From positions 1 to 6,009 of the forward strand of contig JALOPT010000103.1 in assembly GCA_025453715.1 (NCBI GenBank): DNA of 6,009 nucleotides, given 5' to 3'. Origin of the DNA: Methanoregulaceae archaeon (GTDB lineage: Archaea > Halobacteriota > Methanomicrobia > Methanomicrobiales > Methanospirillaceae). The stretch's first letter is position 1. Each line of letters begins with the position of its first letter. Both the position numbers and the translations under genes were made by a program. Below, in pieces: positions 1-3,404 of this stretch. A model generated the notes under the pieces. That model made no database searches and was not told where the DNA came from. It saw only the letters and a program-made list of their open reading frames with translations.

Positions 1-126
1 ACCAGCTGGCAAAACGAATATAGCGAGTGAGGTCCCCTGTCCTGGGAAGATACATGGATCCCCAAAAGGTCAGGAAGACGATGATTCAGCCATTGGCGCA
101 TCTTGTGGTCCTTCCGGTAATAATAT
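1..126. other. Left edge, no confident gene
   Basis: Apart from the PspC continuation at 70-126, nothing here is assignable. A minus-strand ATG at 55-53 opens a frame reading MYLPRTGDLTRYIRFASW to the edge. A plus-strand frame is open from base 2 to a TAG at 128-130. Neither matches a family I recognise, and both are too short to judge. Confidence 0.4.
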
Positions 127-129
127 CTA
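70..129 (-). other. In-frame continuation of the PspC gene beyond the TAG codon
   Basis: Reading past the TAG at 129-127 in the same frame gives ILLPEGPQDAPMAESSSS and then TGA at 72-70. The ILLPEG stretch matches the usual end of a PspC domain (W-I-I-x-P-E), and an acidic or Ser-rich tail after it is common in the family. The extended product would have 78 residues counting the TAG position. This stretch is therefore either the remnant C-terminus of a recently interrupted gene or a translated extension. A single G-to-A change (TGG to TAG) explains it. Confidence 0.7.
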
Positions 130-306
130 GGCAGCCACGTATACTACCACGCAGAATAGCGGCCAGAATAGGGTAACAAGACCGAGAGCCAGTAAAATAA
201 CCAGCACAATCCGGATGATGTTCGGGTCTGTGTCGAGATATTCCCCAACTCCGCCGCAGACCCCACCAAGTATTTTTGATTTTCCAGACCGCGTAAGAGC
301 TTTCAT
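127..306 (-). CDS. PspC-domain small membrane protein, shortened at a TAG codon
   Basis: This 59-residue protein was translated by hand and matches the PspC (phage shock protein C) domain. It has a basic N-terminus (MKALTRSGKSK), the signature ILGGVCGGVGEYLDTDP at about residues 12-28, then one long hydrophobic segment at about 31-59. Family members are small inner-membrane proteins linked to envelope stress in bacteria; the archaeal role is poorly defined. The ATG at 306-304 is chosen because the family motif begins about ten residues later. No Shine-Dalgarno lies upstream, but a TATA-like TTTTAAG sits about 27 bases before the ATG, which suggests a leaderless message. The frame ends ...VVYVAA-TAG, where the family normally reads about YxxxWIIxPE. 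The next codons read ILLPEG, so the TAG replaces the conserved Trp. Either the gene carries a nonsense mutation that removes only the tail, or the codon is read through. The family call is firm; whether the product is functional is uncertain. Confidence 0.85.
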   Translation of the reverse strand: MKALTRSGKSKILGGVCGGVGEYLDTDPNIIRIVLVILLALGLVTLFWPLFCVVVYVAA

Positions 307-329
307 ACTATCTAACGTAAGAGAGATCC

Positions 330-336
330 CTTAAAA
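330..336 (-). promoter_or_regulatory. Probable TATA box of the PspC gene
   Basis: On the minus strand the heptamer TTTTAAG lies in an AT-rich stretch, centred about 27 bases upstream of the A of the PspC ATG. Archaeal TATA boxes are usually centred 26-27 bases before the transcription start, so transcription would begin at or next to the ATG. This agrees with the absence of a Shine-Dalgarno sequence. It is inferred from spacing and composition only. Confidence 0.45.
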
Positions 337-373
337 GAATTTTCTAATCGGTTTATTTTCCAGGCAGACCCCA

Positions 374-400
374 CAACTGAACTGCCACTCAGGACAGTTG
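374..400. repeat. Small imperfect hairpin between the ROK kinase and PspC genes
   Basis: CAACTG (374-379) and CAGTTG (395-400) are inverted copies. A second AACTG at 380-384 can instead pair with CAGTT at 395-399, extended by CC/GG across a one-base bulge. In the direction of the kinase gene the hairpin begins 23 bases after the stop codon. It could mark the 3' end of the kinase transcript, although no strong U-tract follows directly. Such short stems also occur by chance. Confidence 0.3.
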
Positions 401-423
401 GATCCCTCATTCATCAAAACCTG

Positions 424-1398
424 TCAGCATTCAGCGTCCTCATCTGTTCCAGTCAGAAGGGAACCAGCCGCAGTGGTATATCCGTGGGCGATTACCGATG
501 CACCAAGAAGGGGTGCAAGACCATTGAGCCTGCTTATCATGATATCAGGCAATGGCAGGAAGCGGTCAATATACCTGTCTAACAAGGGGAGTAAAAGGTC
601 GCTGTTATTTCGGATTACACTCCCATCAAGGATTATACGCGAGGGATCGTAGGCAGCAATGACATCTGATATCCCCCTTGCATTGATTCGGCCTAATTCC
701 TCCATAAAATCATCAAGTCCTGCATATCCTGCCCGTACCGCTTCAAATATTCCGGGAGAGGACCGGGTCCTTTCCACGGATATCCCGGTATTGTTTTCCT
801 TGCACCAGCGGGAAAAAAACTCAGGTAAATGCCTGCCGGACGCATATGCCTCCCAGTGCCCGGGGTGACCGCAACCGCACATGGCATTGTAAGTGGTATC
901 AACATGAAAATGTCCTACCTCGGCCGCATTCCCATTCCTGCCGAGTAATATTTTTCCACCGGTTACCACGCCAGCACCGATACCTGTTGAAATAGTAATA
1001 TACACAAAATCCCGGCACCCACTTCCATCACCAAAATACATCTCACCAAGTGCACCGGCAGGGCAGTCGTTCATAAGACGGACAGGGAGCCCGAATTCTT
1101 TAAAAAGCGGCCCAGATATAGGGATTTCCTGTAACGCAATATTGGGGGGATTAACAACGGTCCCAAGGTGCGGGTTAACCGGACCTGCTGCACAGATACC
1201 GATACCATCCAGTTCCAAAATTTTTTCCCCCGGAGAGACTGACCGGATCATTGTTATTATCGTGTCCACAATGTCTGACGGGCCTTCTGGTGTGGCTGGT
1301 GTCAGGGCTGAAATTTTCTTCCCTATTGCACCGTCTCCGGAGATTAATGCCACACGGATATTCGTAGCACCAAGATCAACGGCAATGACCGGTTTCAT
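424..1398 (-). CDS. ROK-family sugar kinase (glucokinase-like)
   Basis: A 324-residue cytoplasmic kinase of normal ROK length. Residues 6-13 (AVDLGATN) form the phosphate-binding loop. N110-D111 (LMNDCPAGALGE) contains the expected catalytic base. TISTGIGAGVVTGG at about 135-148 is the glycine-rich signature. E160 and H163 (EVGH) match sugar-contact positions, and CGCGHPGHWEAYASG at 174-188 is the zinc and substrate motif. Family members transfer phosphate from ATP to the 6-hydroxyl of a hexose such as glucose or N-acetylmannosamine; the exact sugar cannot be read from sequence. There is no N-terminal winged helix, so it is an enzyme-type ROK rather than a NagC/XylR-like repressor. The third zinc Cys (usual CxCGxxGCxE) is His181, and the usual LGGS turn reads LDGS at 257-260. 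The ATG at 1398 begins just before the phosphate loop. No clear Shine-Dalgarno is seen. The gene is divergent from the FMN-barrel gene. In a methanogen it may serve glycogen or cell-wall sugar metabolism (inference). Confidence 0.94.
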   Translation of the reverse strand: MKPVIAVDLGATNIRVALISGDGAIGKKISALTPATPEGPSDIVDTIITMIRSVSPGEKILELDGIGICAAGPVNPHLGTVVNPPNIALQEIPISGPLFKEFGLPVRLMNDCPAGALGEMYFGDGSGCRDFVYITISTGIGAGVVTGGKILLGRNGNAAEVGHFHVDTTYNAMCGCGHPGHWEAYASGRHLPEFFSRWCKENNTGISVERTRSSPGIFEAVRAGYAGLDDFMEELGRINARGISDVIAAYDPSRIILDGSVIRNNSDLLLPLLDRYIDRFLPLPDIMISRLNGLAPLLGASVIAHGYTTAAGSLLTGTDEDAEC

Positions 1399-1536
1399 AC
1401 TATTATTATGTAGAAACAGGAGTGAGATAGCACCTTCGGGATATGATCGATCCTATTGTACGCTACATGACTGTTCACCGGGGACGCATAAATCAAATAA
1501 TCGATAGTCCCGCAAGCTGCATATCATCAATCAAGG

Positions 1537-1545
1537 CTATAAAAG
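1537..1545 (+). promoter_or_regulatory. Candidate TATA box for the FMN-barrel gene
   Basis: CTATAAAAG is the best TATA-like string in the divergent region. The usual 25-base spacing predicts a start near 1567 and a leader of about 80 bases before the ATG at 1647. A weaker alternative, CATAAAT at 1594-1600, would give a leader of about 24 bases, which fits the Shine-Dalgarno-like AGGA better. Sequence alone does not decide between them. Confidence 0.35.
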
Positions 1546-1635
1546 ACCAGATCATTCTCATGGATTCGTATCACAAAGCATAAAGCAAATACGCATAAAT
1601 TGGAATACAACGGCCTCAATCAGGGTCGTCTGGGA

Positions 1636-1639
1636 AGGA
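1636..1639 (+). promoter_or_regulatory. Ribosome binding site of the FMN-barrel gene
   Basis: AGGA lies seven bases before the ATG at 1647, within a purine-rich GGGAAGGATAGGA stretch. The spacing supports this ATG as the start. It also shows that this gene has a leadered message, unlike the apparently leaderless PspC gene. Confidence 0.5.
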
Positions 1640-1646
1640 TAGGACA

Positions 1647-2051
1647 ATGGTAGCTTTAAATGCAGAGATTAAAGAGACATTCGGAAAGGTCAAGCTGTTT
1701 CCGGTTGCAACTTCTTCAAAGGCAGGGATACCCAACGTGGTCCCTATCGCATTCGTAGTCCATATTGATGACGAAACGCTATGGATGGCAGATAATTTCA
1801 TGAATAAAACGCTTGCAAATGTGAAGGAAAACCCTCATGTTGCAATTTATTTGTACGATACAGACAGCAAGAAGTGTTTCCAGATAAAGGGGACAGTTAT
1901 TGTAAAAACAAGCGGTCCGGACTATGAGAAAATGAAAAAAATGGTCCACGAAAAGAAACCGGGCCTGGCGGCAAAGTCGCTCCTGGTGATGAAGATTACC
2001 GAGGCATTCAACTGTGCTCCCGGGCCTGATGCAGGAAAAAAAGTGCTCTGA
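1647..2051 (+). CDS. Pyridoxamine 5'-phosphate oxidase-like FMN-binding split-barrel protein
   Basis: A 134-residue cytoplasmic protein with the pattern of the small PNPOx-like flavin split-barrel family. It has an N-terminal helix (residues 1-13), then KLFPVATSSKAGIPNVVPIAF at about 16-36 as the first barrel strands, where the PNVVPI turn is typical of flavin-phosphate contact. DDETLWMADNFMNKTLANV at about 42-60 and the ENPHVAIYLYD strand at about 62-72 follow. CFQIKGTVIVKTSGPDYEKM at about 77-96 comes next, and CAPGPDAGKKVL forms the C-terminus. Similar short proteins are common in methanogens and are usually annotated from this fold. They lack the features of true PNPOx, so a vitamin B6 role should not be assumed. 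They are thought to bind FMN as homodimers and act in redox chemistry on an unknown substrate. The ATG is supported by AGGA seven bases upstream. The gene stands alone on its strand, divergent from the ROK kinase and convergent with argG. Confidence 0.92.
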   Translation: MVALNAEIKETFGKVKLFPVATSSKAGIPNVVPIAFVVHIDDETLWMADNFMNKTLANVKENPHVAIYLYDTDSKKCFQIKGTVIVKTSGPDYEKMKKMVHEKKPGLAAKSLLVMKITEAFNCAPGPDAGKKVL

Positions 2052-2126
2052 GGTAAGGATTATTTAGACCAGATCGATGAAATCCCTCCCTTTTTCAGGG
2101 TAATCATCCGAGTCTTTTGACAGATA

Positions 2127-2168
2127 TTTTTAAATTGTAAATAAAAAAAATCCTTTAGTTTTTTCTTT
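2127..2168 (+). terminator. T-tract terminator of the FMN-barrel gene
   Basis: Past the TGA at 2049-2051, the plus strand carries TTTTT at 2127-2131 and then TTTTTT-C-TTT at 2159-2168. Archaeal RNA polymerase stops at U-rich tracts without needing a strong hairpin. A weak CCCT/AGGG stem upstream, at about 2084-2100, may or may not contribute. Confidence 0.45.
2143..2150 (-). terminator. T8-tract terminator of the carB-argG transcript
   Basis: Eight A residues on the plus strand read as TTTTTTTT in the argG direction, about 47 bases after the argG TAA. More AT-rich sequence follows. Together with the plus-strand tracts this makes the gap between the convergent genes a compact two-way terminator. 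Confidence 0.5.
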
Positions 2169-2197
2169 GTAATAATTTTCAGGATATTCCCGTCATT

Positions 2198-3400
2198 TTA
2201 TTTTTTGTTAAGACGGGCCTGGTTCCTCTGCATCACCAGGCGGGCCTGCATACCATAATAATGCGATACCCCGATTGCATGACACTGGTCAATAGAACTG
2301 CTGTCAAAAGATACAAGGTCATCAGAATATATGGCATCCGGTGAAGAACGCCCTAATACGCGGATACTCCCCTTATAAAGTGAAAGTTCAACTATCCCGT
2401 TCATTCGTTCCTGGGTAGTATCGATAAATGCATTCAGTGCATGGTACAGGGGTTCATGAACAAGGCCCATATACGCCAGTTCCGACCACTTTTCATCAAT
2501 CATCTGCTTGAACTGGAGTTCTGCCCTGGTAAGAACAAGCCGTTCAAGGTCATGGTGAGCGAAGAGCAGGGTGCTTGCCGCAGGGTGTTCATACACCTCT
2601 CTTGCTTTCAGGCCGAGAATGCGGTCTTCTATCATGTCATTCCGGCCAATCCCGTTTTTCCCCGCAATCCGGTTCAGATCCTGAATAAGGTCATACCCTT
2701 TCATCCGGGTGCCATTAAGAGCCACCGGAACTCCCTTTTCAAATTCTATTTTTATATTTTCTGCTGAATCAGGAGCTTTTTCGGGAGCGACCGTCCAGAG
2801 ATAGATCTCCTCAGGGGTGTGGTACGAGGGGTCTTCGAGCCTTCCCCCCTCGATACTCCGGCTCCAGCAGTTCTCGTCCATGCTCCAGGGCTTGTCTTTC
2901 GCGACCGGTACCGGGATATTATGCATCTTTGCATATTCGATCTCCCAGTCCCGTGTAAGATTTTTTTCCCGGATAGGGGCGATAACATCGAGCCCTGCTC
3001 CCCTGATGATAAAATCGAATCTCAGCTGGTCATTCCCTTTACCCGTGCATCCATGCCCGATAGCGGATGCTCCTTCTTTCCGTGCAACAGCAACAACCTC
3101 TTCAGCAATCAGGGGGCGTGCCAGTGAAGTCCCCATCGGGTATCCCTCGTATGAACCGTTTGCTTTGATTGCAGGGAAAAGGTACCCGTTCACGAACTTC
3201 TCACGTACGTCTAGGGTATAGTGCTTATCAGCGAACCGTTCGCCTTTTTCTGTCGCTACCGCAATCTCTTCATCCCGCTGGCCAACGTTGACGGCCACGG
3301 TAACTACCCGGTCATAGTGATAGTCCTCCCGGAGGAGGGGGATACAGATAGAGGTGTCAAGCCCGCCACTGTATGCAAGTACAACTGTTCCTTTTCCCAT
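2198..3400 (-). CDS. argG: Argininosuccinate synthase
   Basis: A 400-residue enzyme of full family length that condenses citrulline and aspartate with ATP to give argininosuccinate, AMP and pyrophosphate. This is the penultimate step of arginine synthesis, in the cytoplasm. The N-terminal ATP-pyrophosphatase loop is VVLAYSGGLDTS at residues 6-17. GYPMGTSLARPLIAE at about 86-100 and HGCTGKGNDQLRFD at about 116-129 are the nucleotide and citrulline/aspartate-binding segments. SMDENCWSRSIEGGRLEDP at about 173-191 and GIGRNDMIEDRILGLKAREVYE in the C-terminal tetramer domain are also typical. The start is ATG at 3400; an in-frame TTG at 3415 would add five residues inside carB but has no family support. 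GGAG at 3413-3410 lies nine bases before the ATG, within the last codons of carB. The gene begins 4 bases after the carB stop, so co-transcription is very likely. No key residue appears to be missing. Confidence 0.98.
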   Translation of the reverse strand: MGKGTVVLAYSGGLDTSICIPLLREDYHYDRVVTVAVNVGQRDEEIAVATEKGERFADKHYTLDVREKFVNGYLFPAIKANGSYEGYPMGTSLARPLIAEEVVAVARKEGASAIGHGCTGKGNDQLRFDFIIRGAGLDVIAPIREKNLTRDWEIEYAKMHNIPVPVAKDKPWSMDENCWSRSIEGGRLEDPSYHTPEEIYLWTVAPEKAPDSAENIKIEFEKGVPVALNGTRMKGYDLIQDLNRIAGKNGIGRNDMIEDRILGLKAREVYEHPAASTLLFAHHDLERLVLTRAELQFKQMIDEKWSELAYMGLVHEPLYHALNAFIDTTQERMNGIVELSLYKGSIRVLGRSSPDAIYSDDLVSFDSSSIDQCHAIGVSHYYGMQARLVMQRNQARLNKK

Positions 3401-3404
3401 TGAA

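Larger units (their letters stand above)
1399..1646. other. Divergent intergenic region between the ROK kinase and FMN-barrel genes
   Basis: This 248-base stretch contains no convincing gene and must hold the promoters of both divergent genes. Visible elements are a palindromic GATCGATC at 1445-1452, the decamer ACGCATAAAT at both 1484-1493 and 1591-1600, and a TATA-like CTATAAAAG at 1537-1545. No tRNA-like or riboswitch-like fold was recognised by eye. Confidence 0.6.

Noticed and set aside
1..55. Minus-strand ATG at 55 opening a frame to the left edge (MYLPRTGDLTRYIRFASW)
   Set aside because: Only 18 codons are visible, there is no recognisable family, and the ribosome site is unconvincing (GGGG only a few bases from the ATG). 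It may be the start of the next gene, but it cannot be supported here.
2..130. Plus-strand frame open from the edge to a TAG at 128-130
   Set aside because: It has no start or family resemblance and lies antisense to the PspC continuation, whose match to the PspC domain end is specific.
1142..1507. Plus-strand open frame running from inside the ROK gene into the divergent gap
   Set aside because: Most of it is antisense to conserved ROK motifs, and the rest shows no domain. It is treated as chance.
2817..3221. Long plus-strand open frames opposite argG
   Set aside because: They are antisense shadows of a strongly conserved gene, have low-complexity unlike-protein composition, and lack ribosome sites.
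3325..3340. TCCTCCCGGAGGA palindrome in argG
   Set aside because: The arms surround a single base, so no real hairpin loop can form, and the codons (Leu-Leu-Arg-Glu-Asp) account for it.
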